From Syngnathus acus (Eukaryota > Chordata > Actinopteri > Syngnathiformes > Syngnathidae): a stretch of DNA of 64,000 bases. Each line of letters begins with the position of its first letter. Within the stretch, counting starts at the first letter, position 1. Position numbers and translations under genes: made by a program. The stretch is taken from NCBI RefSeq assembly GCF_901709675.1, contig NC_051097.1, positions 9,466,039-9,530,038 on the forward strand. Reading direction: 5' to 3'. A model generated the notes under the pieces. It made no database searches, was not told the origin of the DNA, and saw only the letters and a program-made list of their open reading frames with translations. Shown here one piece after another: positions 1-12,021 of this stretch.

Positions 1-2412
1 ATTAATTTGCTTGAATCTAAGCAGTCACATACAGCAGACTTCCTTAATACATTATATTCCAGAAACTTTTTCCCTCTTATCAACAAACCCTCCAGGATCA
101 CAAGCTCAACGGCCACTCTCATAGACAATATCCTATTTAATTCTCTAGACTACAAGATAACATCTGGCCTTTTGATCTGTGATGTATCCGACCATCTACC
201 TGTCTTCCATCTCATCCACAATGATAGTAGTCCTGAAATCAAAGATCATATTGGAGATCAAATGAAATTCCGCAAATTTACTGAGAAAAACATGGTATCT
301 TTTATATCTATCATCAGCTCTGTGTCATGGGATGAGGTTATCCTGTTGCAAGATGTCAACAAAGCCTATCACTCCCTTCTAACAATACTCACAAATGCAT
401 TAGAGTTCTCCTTTCCTTTAACTTCTAGTCGTAAAAATAACTCTAAGGGGAAACCATGGATAACGGATGAACTAAAAAAATCTTCACGTAAAAAAAATAA
501 ACTATATAGAAAATCTATTGCAAATCCCATCCCTATAAATATAGAAACATACAAGAAATATAAAAACAGATTTACAGCTTTACTAAGGAAAACCAAACAA
601 ACTTACTATGCTGATAAATTTACACAAGCCTCCGGTGACATCAAAACAACGTGGAATCTTATCAACCATTTATTACATCGCAAGAAATCAAAAACATCGA
701 CCCCAAATGAGATGCTGGGGAAGAATAGAGCTCATTCAAACCCAATAGATATTTCTAATGGTTTCAATGATTTCTTTGTAAATGTTGGCGCTACCTTGGC
801 ATCTAGCTTCTCAACCTCTGATACAAGCCCCTGTTGCCTTATTAAAGGGCAGTTTCCTTCACTCTCCATTCTTGACCCTCCTAGTGTTGAGGAAGTTTAC
901 AACATCGTCATGAGCTTGAAAAACTCGGCCCCTGGCCATGATGAGATCAGAAGCATACTTATTAAGAAAATTATTCATTCAATAATAATTCCACTAACAC
1001 ACATTTTCTCCTTATCTTTAAAATTTGGCATTGTACCCCAAGAATTAAAAATTGCTAAAGTCATTCCTATCTTCAAAGCTGGTGAGACTAATGAATATGG
1101 TAATTATCGACCTATATCCGTACTTCCTTGCTTCTCCAAGATTCTAGAAAAACTGGTTTACTCAAGATTGGCAAAGCACCTAGAAACAAACAATATTCTC
1201 TATAAACATCAATACGGTTTCCGCAAAAAGTTTTCTACTGAGCATGCACTGCTTCAGCTTGCCAACCACATCTCAACGGCTCTTGACAATAAGAAATTCG
1301 CTCTTGGTGTCTTTCTAGATTTAAGCAAAGCATTTGATACTGTCGACCATAAGATCCTCATCGCTAAGCTAGAGAGATATGGAGTGAACGATTCTGCCCT
1401 GAAATGGTTCACAAACTATCTCGCCAACAGAGAACAATATGTATATATAAATGGTTGTTCTTCCAACAGATCTAAAATACTATTTGGGGTCCCGCAGGGC
1501 TCAATATTGGGTCCTCTATTATTTTTGGTGTACATAAATGATTTTTCCATGTCTTGTTCAAATTTTCTTCCTTTGTTATTTGCGGATGATACCAATCTCA
1601 TTGCCACCCACGAGGATTTTAATTTCCTCATTGCACGTGTGAATACTGAGTTGCACGCTGTTACAAAATGGTTCAAAATAAATAAGTTGTCACTCAATAT
1701 AAACAAATGTAACTTCATGATCTTCTGCAATATAAATAAATCTTACCCCAAAGAACAGGCCAAAATTTACATAAATAATAACGAAATCCATCAAGTTACT
1801 AGCACTAAATTCCTAGGAGTTATAGTAGATAAACACTTAAACTGGTCTGAACACATTGATTTGGTTTGCAAAAGATCCATGAAAACGCTAGGTATCTTAC
1901 GAAAAGTTTGTCCCTTGGTCCATCCGTCTGCTCATCTCACTCTGTATTATAGTTTCCTCTTTCCTTTACTCAATTACTGCAACATAGTCTGGGCAGCTAC
2001 ATATCCAACATACCTCAGCAAATTACTCATCATACAAAAGAAGTTCCTAAAAATGATCTCTTTTTCAAATAGATATGAACCATCGGCACCATTGTTTAGA
2101 AACTATTCATTACTGCCAATTGATAAAGTAAATATTCATCAAACCTGTCTACTCACCCATAAATATATATACAGGAAACACTGTCTTCCAGCCACTTTTC
2201 ATAATTTCTTCGCATTTGTATCGGAATTACATTCTTATCCTACAAGACAGGGGGACAATCTCCACCCACCGTCCTGTCGAACATCACGCCATCAATACAA
2301 TATCCATTTTAGAGGGCCCTCACTCTGGAATGAGCTACCAATCCATATTCGATCCATATCTTCACAGGTTGCTTTTAGAAAGCACCTGAAACACCACCTT
2401 CTCCACTCATGA
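1..2412 (+). CDS. Non-LTR retrotransposon ORF2 (endonuclease C-terminus and reverse transcriptase), 5'-partial
   Basis: The protein copies element RNA into DNA at a nicked genomic target. The frame is open from base 1 (Ile-Asn-Leu precede the first possible TTG at 7), so the true start lies left of the window and TTG is not a start. Counting residue 1 at base 7: the end of an APE-type endonuclease is seen as SDHLP (61-65); reverse transcriptase follows with NYRPIS (366-371), FLDLSKAFD with the likely catalytic Asp at 438, GVPQGSILGP from 494, and FADD with Asp 527-528. A C-terminal region ends near the FRGPSLWNELP motif and a basic tail. All key RT residues are present and there is no stop or frameshift in about 800 codons. 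The motif set fits the Jockey superfamily (CR1/L2/Rex1-like clades); I cannot fix the clade. Flanking DNA shows no host gene, so this is an element, not a domesticated gene. Confidence 0.95.
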   Translation: MNLLESKQSHTADFLNTLYSRNFFPLINKPSRITSSTATLIDNILFNSLDYKITSGLLICDVSDHLPVFHLIHNDSSPEIKDHIGDQMKFRKFTEKNMVSFISIISSVSWDEVILLQDVNKAYHSLLTILTNALEFSFPLTSSRKNNSKGKPWITDELKKSSRKKNKLYRKSIANPIPINIETYKKYKNRFTALLRKTKQTYYADKFTQASGDIKTTWNLINHLLHRKKSKTSTPNEMLGKNRAHSNPIDISNGFNDFFVNVGATLASSFSTSDTSPCCLIKGQFPSLSILDPPSVEEVYNIVMSLKNSAPGHDEIRSILIKKIIHSIIIPLTHIFSLSLKFGIVPQELKIAKVIPIFKAGETNEYGNYRPISVLPCFSKILEKLVYSRLAKHLETNNILYKHQYGFRKKFSTEHALLQLANHISTALDNKKFALGVFLDLSKAFDTVDHKILIAKLERYGVNDSALKWFTNYLANREQYVYINGCSSNRSKILFGVPQGSILGPLLFLVYINDFSMSCSNFLPLLFADDTNLIATHEDFNFLIARVNTELHAVTKWFKINKLSLNINKCNFMIFCNINKSYPKEQAKIYINNNEIHQVTSTKFLGVIVDKHLNWSEHIDLVCKRSMKTLGILRKVCPLVHPSAHLTLYYSFLFPLLNYCNIVWAATYPTYLSKLLIIQKKFLKMISFSNRYEPSAPLFRNYSLLPIDKVNIHQTCLLTHKYIYRKHCLPATFHNFFAFVSELHSYPTRQGDNLHPPSCRTSRHQYNIHFRGPSLWNELPIHIRSISSQVAFRKHLKHHLLHS

Positions 2413-2946
2413 TCCTACCAGTCCAAAATTACTCCACCGCACTCAGCTGATCCATACTAAGAACATCAACTTAAACCACTATTTATACCCTGATTCTTCC
2501 TTGTTTTGTTATTTTCTGTTTGCAGTTCTTCTGCTTCCGCTCAGCTATTTTCTTACCTGGTGTTTTTTGATTGTTTCAACATCACTAAAGTGTCAAATTT
2601 TGTTTCTCTTGTTTCTCATTTTGTATAGTGTATTTGTTTATGTATGTATACGTTCACTTTCGTATATATGCATATATAAATATGACGATTTAATATTTAG
2701 CTAGTTATGCTTGTGTTTATTCATTGATGTTTATTCATTTATATATATATATATATATATTATTATTATTTTTTTTCTTTCTTAAACACTTGAATAATAT
2801 TTGATGTCACAGCACTTTGTTTGTTGTGCACTTTGATTATACAGGAGTGGAGCTCCTTACAAGCCCTAGGCTTCGTCTCCCTCCCTGCACTGTTATTTGT
2901 TATAATAATATGTGCTAAACAATAAACTAAACTAAACTAAACTAAA
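1..2946 (+). mobile_element. LINE of Jockey superfamily (CR1/L2/Rex1-like), 3' part
   Basis: This is ORF2 plus a roughly 530-bp AT-rich 3' UTR. The 3' UTR contains a (TA)n run at about 2739-2761 and ends at about 2919-2946 in a short tail of repeated AAACT units. A simple-repeat tail instead of poly(A) is usual for CR1/L2-type elements, where the reverse transcriptase recognises the 3' end. The 5' end is outside the window, so the target-site duplication and element length cannot be read. The intact reading frame implies a young insertion. The 3' boundary is set where the AAACT units stop. Confidence 0.9.
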
Positions 2947-5900
2947 ACGGCGTATATTGGGCATATGCCTCCCTCAGCTCATTTCTCTCGCCATCAAGTC
3001 TTTAAAGGGGGCATTTTCACCGGCCATTTAAACAGGCAACGGGCCGATTCAAGCTCCTTACTGAGATTAAAATTCTTCTGCAACATCACTGCAGGCAGGT
3101 GAGCTCGTAATATTAAAATGAGGTTTGATGGCTCGGCCTTGGAGACGTTAGCTATGTTTTTATTTTTTTTTACAAGTGGGAGATGTCAAAAGTTGCCATT
3201 TGAAGGTTTGCAATAACCAGAAAAGGGCGATTCTTTGGTTTTGACAAGAACTGTCTCTCTAAAGTATTGGGTCAGGATTTGAAAGTCGAGTCAACTCGCT
3301 TTTATTCCGATTTGAGTCTCAGCTCTGCAACTTGGGATTTTTGACAGGGTGCTGTCTGACTGTCTGTTTTTCTTACTCAGCGGTTGCATGGATATTTCTT
3401 TTACATTTTTTCATTTCATATTAGGTTGTAGATACTCGTACGGTCATTAATTTGGCCACCTTATGTTGCTGGTTTGTGTGTGGTGTATTAATGTATGCCT
3501 GTTTGCTTTAGTTTTCTTCTTTTTCCAATTCCATATTGTGCTCCCATGACGTTAGCTCAGTATGGGGTTATTTTTTATTTTTTTTGCTCCCTTCCCCCTT
3601 ATGTTTTCTTTTCATCTGGGAAAATGGGGGTACTGAAAAAGGCGACTCGGCGGATTTGCGTTTCGTATCCCCGTGGTAGTCATTTTTTTTCCCCGTGTTT
3701 CTCAAAGCACCATACGGTGAAGCTATTCTGATTCGATATGATTATGTCTCAGGTTTGATGAATCAAAATTCGCATGCTAATTGCTCCAATTAGCATATAG
3801 TTGTACAAAATGTACAGCGTGACAATTTTGTGTATTTGGCAGACATGATCCCGATTGCGCCGGGTTAGTAGATCGGCTAACCGCATCAGTTTGAGTCAAC
3901 ACTTAACTTTGGGCCCAATTTTGAAACACGCATGGTGTCATTTTTGGAACATGTTTTTGGCCACGGCACTGACCTGATGCCCATTCTGGCTTCGTAGTAG
4001 ATTGGACGAAAGAAGCGGAACAGCTCATCCAGTGTTTCATTACGGCACTGGCCATGGCTATCATGGACACCGAAGACAACATTCTGTTTCAAATCCGATT
4101 CAGTTAATAACTATGATATCAATCATGCTATTTCATCTTTAGACTCAGTTGTCACAAGGCCCCGTTACCAAATGACTTCATATATATTCATGGACAAAAC
4201 AAGAGAGAAAAAAATGACGCATGACTTTGAAATACTTTTGGTTAAAAAAACAAACGGATAAGTGAGGCAAGAAAAAGAATGCATTTCAGTACAACAAAGA
4301 CCACACAAAACATTAATAAGGTTTTCTATCTGCACAGCAGGGAAGTCAGAGGCGAGTTCAAAGGGTCTGATTAGAGGATGAGCAACATCAGCGCACCGCG
4401 AGGCTTTTTGCACATCCTTTAAAAGAAGAAAAAAATGGCAGAAACACACCTGAGGGGTCCAAAACCAGAACACCCGCCGCTATTTATTAATTTATAAACT
4501 GAATTTAAAGTAAAAGGTAGCAACTAAGTGGTAAACATACTTTTTGTCTGGGTTTGCAGGGCAATAAAATCACAATTTAAATAGACACCGTGTCCTTTCG
4601 GGTGCCACTCTAATCATGCCGTAAACAAAGCTATCATCGGGGTGGCAGGCCAGTGATTGGATCAGCGGAACGGTGCAGAAGGTGTGGCAGAACCGATCGA
4701 TACATATGCGTCGTGAAATTGGGGCCGGGAGAAAGACGAGGATAGAATTGCTTGAGCGGAGGGGAAAAAAAAAAAGGGATGAGGTGAGGGGAGAAGCGAG
4801 ATTTGTGGCACCGAGTCTTGTTTATATAAACCAGTTAAGCTTAAAATAATCAATTTCACTTAGTCATTTAATTAGGTACCTCCAAGTTCAAGACACATTT
4901 GAGTAGGAAGAATTTTTGAAGCTTTGGAAAGCTCATAATAAATCTAAAAGCAATGTAAACAAATGTGTAATGTCCTCTTGTGATTAATTTCCACTAACAT
5001 CCATCAACCTCACATTCTTCAAGCGGCGCCATCTTAAAAGCAAATAACAAGAAAATGTCTTTGCTGTCTTGTCAGAACAGACTCATAACCGTTCTAAGAA
5101 ATCCAAAAAGTTTCAGCGCACCGGCTTGACATTTGCTGTTGTTTTGTGCTATGAAAGAAACCAAACTCTTGGTGACATTTTTAGAAAGTCCCGTTGGGCT
5201 TCCTCAAAGAGGTTTAGAGACTCCGCAGAGAGGTAATCCCGGCGCTGTTGGAAATTCTTCATCTTGTGTGTGGACGAGTCAGCGGAGCAATCCCTTTACA
5301 CTCGGCTGTCCGCGTGCAATATCTGTGTTTAATTGCTGGTAAGGAAAAAAAAGAACCCCTTGGAGACAGAAGGGAAGGCTAAAAGCTAAAAAACAAAGCA
5401 GTAAGAGTTGTGTTTTTTTCTTTGTCAAACTAAAAATGCACTTTAGTCAGACCACCCGCAGCAGTTTTTGCTGTTGGAATCGTTTAATTAATCCTGTTTT
5501 GGCACATTCGCAGCACTTTGCACCACTTTGCCTGCCAAGTAAATTAACTTTGCGTTTCATATACAGCTGGTAATGAAAGAAAAGCTAATATGGGATATTA
5601 AATTATTATTTTTTGGGGGTAGGGATGTTTTTGAGTCTGCTAATTGATGTTCGGTTGTGTGCGTTTTTGCAATTATGATATCAATTTGGCATTAACTTGT
5701 CAATGGGATTCTTCTACCATGTTAAGCTGTTAAGACTTTAGGAATACAGTCGTAATGAATTAATTTGTAAATATTGAAAGGATTGCACAGAGAGTTTTGA
5801 AAGCTGGTGCAATTAAGGGCAACAGAATTCAAATGATGAGAAGGAGTCCAGAAAATGGCCGACGTTTTTTTTCGCAGCATCCTTTTTATGACCAAGGGAA

Positions 5901-6687
5901 AAATGGTCACAACAGAGCAGAAGCATGAAAAGAGATGAAGGAAAACAGGGAAAGAACAAATCCAAGGTCCCAAAACAGAAAAAGGATGGAACCCAGTGTG
6001 AGAAACCGATCTAGCCCGAGACAGGAAGGAACGATGAATGATGGAGGAAAGCATGGCGATGAAGTATGGCGTTGGAATTAATGCACTGAGGGGGAGATAG
6101 AAAGAATTGTGGGAGGGAGCAAGCCCTGGTTGACCACAGCCAAGTTTGAACACCATCAATCTGCCCCCCCCCACAACTTCACCCTGAGGAGCAACAGATC
6201 ACACATTAAGACAAAAGAGTGGGAAAGGGAGGCTGGGAATTAGAGAAGAAATGGACGAGGGTGGGAGAATACAAGAGGGATAGAGTTTGGGTGTGGTAAG
6301 ACACAAAAAGCACAAGCGGAAAAAGGGGGACTGACCAAAGGTATATTAAAACAATAAAACTCAACCATTTTATTGCTGACGACAAGAGTGTATAGCATCC
6401 ACTTTATGGCTAGCCATCAGGCGGCTAATGCAAATGCTAGAAAAAAAAAGCTACGTTATCTTTATTATTTGACTCCAATGTGATTAAAACTAAAAAAAAA
6501 GTAGGGGCATTTTTTTCTCGGGTCATGAAGATCAAATTAGTTCACATCAAAGTTTGGGTTAAGCTCCACCTTGTGCTGCGACGCCTCTTTAATTATATCA
6601 TTTTGTTTAAAATGAAGCAATATGAGATCAGATAAGAAAAAAAATGAATAATGCAAAAAAAAACATTCCTTGATCATATTTTATGTA
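2947..6687. other. No gene seen; purine-rich tract in right part
   Basis: There is no coding signal. The plus strand at about 5860-6330 is strongly purine-rich (GA-rich), which creates a 150-codon minus-strand frame that I read as chance. Scattered A and T runs are present. Nothing else was recognised. Confidence 0.6.
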
Positions 6688-6855
6688 CCGTAATTTTCGG
6701 ACTATAAGTCGCGGTTTTTTTCATAGTTTGGGTGGGGGGGCGACTTATACTCAGGAGCGACTTATATACATATATATGTTTTTTTTCACTTTTTTGGGCA
6801 TTTTATGGCTGGTGCGACTTATACTCCGGTGCGACTTATAGTCCGAAAATTACGG
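6688..6855. mobile_element. Palindromic MITE, CCGTAATTTTCGGACTATAA ends, copy 1
   Basis: The 168-bp element starts CCGTAATTTTCGGACTATAA and ends with the reverse complement. Both ends are flanked by TA, consistent with TA target duplication (Tc1/mariner- or similar TA-targeting transposase). The interior repeats the unit GCGACTTATA in both arms, so almost the whole element folds on itself. It has no coding capacity and so is non-autonomous. A second copy lies at 57397-57543. I recognise this as a common fish repeat but give no family name. Confidence 0.85.
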
Positions 6856-9587
6856 TATATATATTTTAGCCCCTTGTACCACTTAATAAGCTTTCCCTTC
6901 AAGTAATCAAACAGAATAGTTCACATCTTTCGTTAGCACCACTGAAACTTCCAAAGTAGTCTTGAAATAGATTCAGCCACTCCAAAAAGATTTTGTGGCT
7001 TCTCCCGAACATCCCCACTAGATCCCGTAGCAAAGAATCCAACGTTGTATTTCGGCGACGGCGGGTCGTAAAAGTGGCCGAACATCAGTTTTACATCTAA
7101 ATCATTCTTGATTTACGACGGCTCCCCCTCGCATCTGTGAGTCATTTTCTCTTAAGTTTGCATCCGTGCGTGCCTTCTTACGCCATGACGCGATATGAAG
7201 TCACAGCGGAACGAGGCTTTAAGCATGTAAATGCTTCTAAGGGTGTAAAACAAGTACTTTAGCTATGAATCTCTCGTCATCTCACTCGTTCTCACACAAA
7301 TGTGGCGGGAAAAAAAAAAATCGGTACGCCTTCATAAATCAGGCTGTATGGCTTTATAAATCAGGCACTTGATTGGACTCCATTCACTGGCTTCTCAGAC
7401 GAGGAAATGGGAATCAGGGTTTTTTTTTTCGAGATTTTTTTTGCTGTTGAGAGGAAAGACATGGAAGCAGTTTGAACAGTATATGGAAAATAACTCAATG
7501 TTAAAAAGTTAATAAATTAAAACGTATTCAAGTTTAAATTCAAGTTGACCGAGTTTGCAAGATTCCACTTCAGTCGGAAAAAAAAAAAACGGACTTCCGC
7601 CATAACCCCGCTTTTGCTAGCTAACAGTTTCCCTTTAAAATTCCCTAAAAAAAATGTTTACTTCTCTGGTACGACATAATGAATTCTGTGGCTTCTAACT
7701 GGTGTGCCGCTTGGATTTGTTGTCAATCCTTTGGATGTTTCCTAACAAGCTGCAGACGACAGCCAGTTGATGCTTGTGCTGTATTTCCGCCCAAGGCTTC
7801 CAAAACATCTCTGACATTCAGCAGTTATGATTGAACCTCATCTCGCTTGCTGTGACACCAACTATGCTAGTTTTGTGCTCTGAAGCAAAACGCACAAATA
7901 CAAGATTTTTTCCAAAATGGGCTTTTTGTCAAGTGTGGCCTCGGAAGCTCTGTAGCCTTCGAATGAGGGACACATCTTTTTTTTTTTTTTTTGGGCTGTT
8001 TAGCCGGAGACATCAAATTCATGTTTGTTCATTCTTTCATAATCAGCATTTATACTCTGCGTTAACATAATCTTGTCTAATGTATACATTTCATTTCGAG
8101 TATCTCCTCAAGGCCTTACATTTTCAATCTCCTGCGCTACCTACTGTGTATTAATATTTTGTCGCTCGATATTGTTGCCCAAGGCTGTTTTATCCCCCTG
8201 CTGTGTGTGCTCCACGTTTTGAGACAAGAACATTTTTTTAACGGTAAAAAATATTTTTGGGGGATTCAAGTATCTCGACATCATAGCTAGGGGGATTAAA
8301 ACAGGAAATGTGAGCAAAATACGCTCTTCTGTTTTCCTACGCCAATGTGCCTGGAGAAAAATACTGATTAGGTGGCTGGGGATGGGGGGGGGGGGTATAA
8401 TTCAAAACCAAATGAGCTCCTCTGAAAAGATTATTTGTAAAATTGGTTGGACAAACGGTAGGCAGAGTGTTTACTACTTCAATATCATAATTAAGTGGTC
8501 CACTATGAAGATATAACGTCGTGTATAATACTCCCGCTCATTTTTTTACCATCCAATATGATAGTCTCGATCGACGACGTTAACCGTATCGCAGTCAACT
8601 AGTTTAAAAAGTAGTTCGCTTCAAAACTTTTTAATTACATTGGTCCCATTACTGGCCCATTTAAGATCCTGAAGTGCAACAGATAGAGACATAAAAGGTT
8701 GTCCATAGACGTGCATTACGCTGCACGCTCGCTCACCTTATTACTCAAATGGATGGATCCTGACAGCCATATCTTTGTCCTCTCAACTCCCCAGAAACCG
8801 GAGAATCTGCTCAGACCATCAGCCCTCGCCGGTTGTTAATTAGCCATCTTTCCCCGGATTCACTTCACTTCTTTCAGGTAAGTCCCACTGCTGTGTATTC
8901 CCCAAATCAATGGCAATATACATTCTATATACACAAGCACTCACATTTTCATATTCATTATCAGGTGAGAAAGACGAGCAGTTGGATTTGAAATTCACAC
9001 ACAAAATTCCAAACACCTGCTGTGGCGTATGAATTTTGGAATCAGGGCATGGTTGGATGGTAGGCAGCATTTTGCAAGGTAGTGATGGCATCAAATTTAC
9101 ATATTATTTTATTTTCGCTTCTGGATATTCTTTCTCACGCACAAACGCATCTTTTAAAGTCTGAATAATATATGCGCAACTATGTGCAAATTGTGTGCAA
9201 CAACAGAATCAAAAAGTCATGTATTTCCATAAATTTGAGGGACACGATGAAACACAAAAAGGGAGAAGAGCAAACGACAAACAGAAAGTAGGACAGAAAT
9301 AGGCTGAGTCTGAACCAGAACATAACGGATTTTTTTTGGTGGCCAGATCAGCGACACGGTCCAAGGCGGCAGAATTACGCTTAAGCCGCTCCCTCATAAA
9401 GGCTCCCTTCGATATTTGCATGGAGATTTACCATCAAAGGCGTGAGGGAGAAAAATACTTCTTCACTTTAAAACAGTCTTTTTATACACACTTTGAGGAC
9501 AGCTGTAAAAAAAAAAAATACTAACTGCAAGAGCTAGAAAAGAAATTCAAAGTTTTTAGACACTTCATTTTAGTGTTAAACACACTA
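6856..9587. other. No gene seen
   Basis: AT-rich non-coding DNA with a G12 run at 8384-8395 and several A10-12 or T10-16 runs. No exon-like or transposon-like structure was recognised. Confidence 0.55.
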
Positions 9588-9877
9588 CCGTATTTTCCGC
9601 ACTATAAGGCGCACCTTCAATGAATGGCCCATTTTAAAACTTTGTCCATATATAAGGCGCACCGGATTATAAAGCGCACCTTCAATGAATGGCCCATTTT
9701 AAAACTTTGTCCATATATAAGATATAGACATTTGGCCCACGGGCCGGACTTTGGACACGCCTGCTGTATTGGCTCAATATTGGTCCATAAATAAGGCGCA
9801 CCGGATTATAAGGCGCACTGTCGGCTTTTGAGAAAATTGGAGGTTTTTAGGTGCGCTTTATAGTGCGGAAAATACGG
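9588..9877. mobile_element. Palindromic MITE, CCGTATTTTCCGCACTATAA ends, internally rearranged
   Basis: The 290-bp element begins CCGTATTTTCCGCACTATAA and ends in its reverse complement (TTATAGTGCGGAAAATACGG). TA precedes the left end, but TC follows the right end, so a TA duplication has decayed or never existed. The interior contains a direct duplication: a GCGCACCTTCAATGAATGGC unit occurs at about 9609 and again at about 9674. A fragment resembling a hAT terminus lies between the second unit and the right arm. No coding capacity. It is related in its ends to the elements at 6688 and 57397. Confidence 0.8.
9728..9765. repeat. hAT-end-like fragment inside the 9.6-kb MITE
   Basis: The stretch with GGCCCACGGGCCGGACTTTG followed by GACACGCCTG resembles the 'gggccggatctggcccgcgggcc...ttgacacccctg' terminus found widely in fish genomes and recurring in this window at 42705. 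It interrupts the palindromic element, so it was inserted or copied in later. Short, so assignment is tentative. Confidence 0.4.
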
Positions 9878-10768
9878 TCATCTTAGGTTAGCTTAGCAAT
9901 TAGCATGGCTTTCTGTATCATCTCTTCGTAAGAACAATTTTTGTCAGAAGTGTATCTTATTTGCCGCCGTGCAATGATGAAAGTTGCTCTCCAACAAAGA
10001 CAAATGGGCGGTGCTCTGCAAAATTAAAAAGAAAAAAAAAATACTGACATATACCGTAATTGACTGATGTCCTCTCACTCTCTCTGTTTCCCTCCAATAA
10101 TTCTTCACCGTGATGAGCAACCGCCAAGTCTCCATACCGGAGATAAGGGAAGTTTAGCTGAGGCTGGATTTTTAAACTATTGTGCATAATCAAGTATGTC
10201 CCCATCTGCTTTTACGTGATTAGACTTTGTGAAACACTGCCTGCCTGGAGTTTCAAGAGCCGCCATCTTTTAAAATGTTTAACTGACACTCTCTTAGCTT
10301 TGACAGAAGATCTATCACAGTTTTCTACCTAGGAAGCTCCGCAGACGCGGGGACACATTCCCCCCCTCTCGCCCTCCCTATCTCTTTCGCTCCGTGCGCT
10401 CCCGTCTGAACTTGGCAGGAGATCGATTTCCCTCCTGAGGCGAAGTGTTCAGATGACTGATGCTGAGAACAGGAGAGAGCATGCCGCTCCCATCAGTTCT
10501 AGCACCAAAGCACTGTTGACAGGATCCTAAGAAGTGCGGCCTCAGAACTGATGAGGCAGCAGGAAGGAAGACATGCAAGGAGTGCACCATCAAGTGTAGT
10601 CAGGTTGAGCGGGATGAAGAAGGGGGAAAACAAAAACCCAAAGCAATTGCCATAGAGGAACATTCTCAGAATTAGGTTTTAAAATGGAAAGATTGTCGAG
10701 GGAATGTGTTGTGTATTTAGGAGAACCACTTCTTCCGCAATGCCGTCCGGTAGAAGCGCTCAATTCTT
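9878..10768. other. No gene seen
   Basis: Non-coding DNA. Minus-strand frames of 60-80 codons here lack any recognisable domain. No repeat recognised. Confidence 0.5.
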
Positions 10769-10820
10769 GAGTAGACACCGATACCAAGTACCGATACCAC
10801 TATACTGTCGATACATAAAA
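10769..10820 (+). repeat. Dispersed repeat with CCGATACC units, copy 1
   Basis: Contains GACACCGATACCAAGTACCG and ends GATACATAAAA. A related copy in the same orientation lies at 12994-13050. This 'accgatacc' family is common in fish DNA; only part of an element is present. Confidence 0.5.
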
Positions 10821-11857
10821 CCGCAATATAAATCATAAGTTCCAATAATTCCTGATTTCTATCTAAAATGGCCACTCGTGAGGACTGATACAGTGAAATG
10901 AGTCAAATCTGTTATTTATTATTTGAGCTAAAGCTAATACCGGTACTGGCCCGCTCAACATTTCCACAAAACCAAATGTTCTTCAAAGCTGATTTGTCAC
11001 TCCCAGTGAATCCAAGATGTAAACATCCATTATTATATTTGACATCTGACACTGATGATTGACGCAGCAACGCATTTTTCATGGACACCAACGTCTTTTA
11101 ACAAGCGCAACTGAGAGCAATATAAATACATTCGTTAGAGTTTCATTATTCCTAATTCGTCTGATAGCAGCCGATGGAGTCACGGTGGCAGTCGGCTTCA
11201 CCCAAGACATCAAATTAAATTGGCACATAATGGCAGCGACAAAAATAATTAAGCCGTGAGGCCACTTCAATCGCTGCCTCTGTGCTTTCAATAAACATTT
11301 TCAGCCAACTCGATAAAGATATAAAAACAATACAATCCAATGTGACACCGGGGTCTCGATCTGCTTTATAAGCCTCCAACATTTTGCCGAAAGAGCTTCA
11401 TGCAAACATTTTAATGGCTCACAATTGTCTGTGAAATCTCCCTCGTGATTTGAGCTTAAAGGCATAAAAAGGATTCATCCCGTACTCGCTACATTGTTTT
11501 TATTATCACCATTATATTACGTGTTTTACTAATGTCCCCTGATAGGTAAAGCTGGAGGACTGCTTTTCAATGCAAGCTTTAACAGTACTTCTCCGCTCCA
11601 TTTGGCCCATATCTGAAGCGTAAGAATTTAATTTCTCAGCTCCGGCATGAAGAGCATAAAAAAAAAAAAAAAAGATAGTCGGCATTGAAAACCATTTATT
11701 AATGTGAATGTATTGAATCGTTTCTATTCAACGGCAGTTTGCCATTCCAATATCGATAATGGAGTCTTTGCGATATGGTAAGAATATAAACACACGACCA
11801 TCTTTCATAGCTTTCAAAGCAAGTAAAAATGTGAATATAAAACTGAAATGATATAGT
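10821..11857. other. No gene seen
   Basis: Non-coding, AT-rich. An A15 run at about 11659 is the only simple sequence of note. Confidence 0.5.
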
Positions 11858-12010
11858 TGCAAAAGTGTGCACACCCTTTTAGAACCCAGGGTTGTGACTT
11901 TATTTAAGAATCAACCACATTCAAATTCATGTCAAATGCAGGAAGTCATAACACGCCTGACACCTTTTAAAGTGCCTCTTGATTAATTTCAAATAAAGTT
12001 CTAGTCGGCT
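11858..12010 (+). repeat. Diverged copy of an interspersed fish repeat
   Basis: The sequence reads AAAAGTGTGCACACCCTTTT at the left, a CCACATTCAAATTCATGTCA core, then AAAGTGCCTCTTGATTAATT and CAAATAAAGTTCTAGT at the right. I recognise this order of words from a widely dispersed teleost repeat; the identification is from memory and the family name is unknown to me. No coding capacity. Confidence 0.5.
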
Positions 12011-12021
12011 AGCAATCAGCT

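Noticed and set aside
7-9. TTG as the start codon of the LINE ORF2
   Set aside because: The same frame is open upstream to base 1 (Ile-Asn), and the sequence begins inside the endonuclease domain, so this is an interior codon.
5722-6174. 150-codon minus-strand frame
   Set aside because: Produced by the purine-rich plus strand; no recognisable motif.
5014-10277. Similar TTCAAG..CGCCATCTT words at about 5018 and 10251
   Set aside because: The shared run is only about 25 bases with mismatches and contains a common YY1-type CCATCTT word; no flanking similarity.
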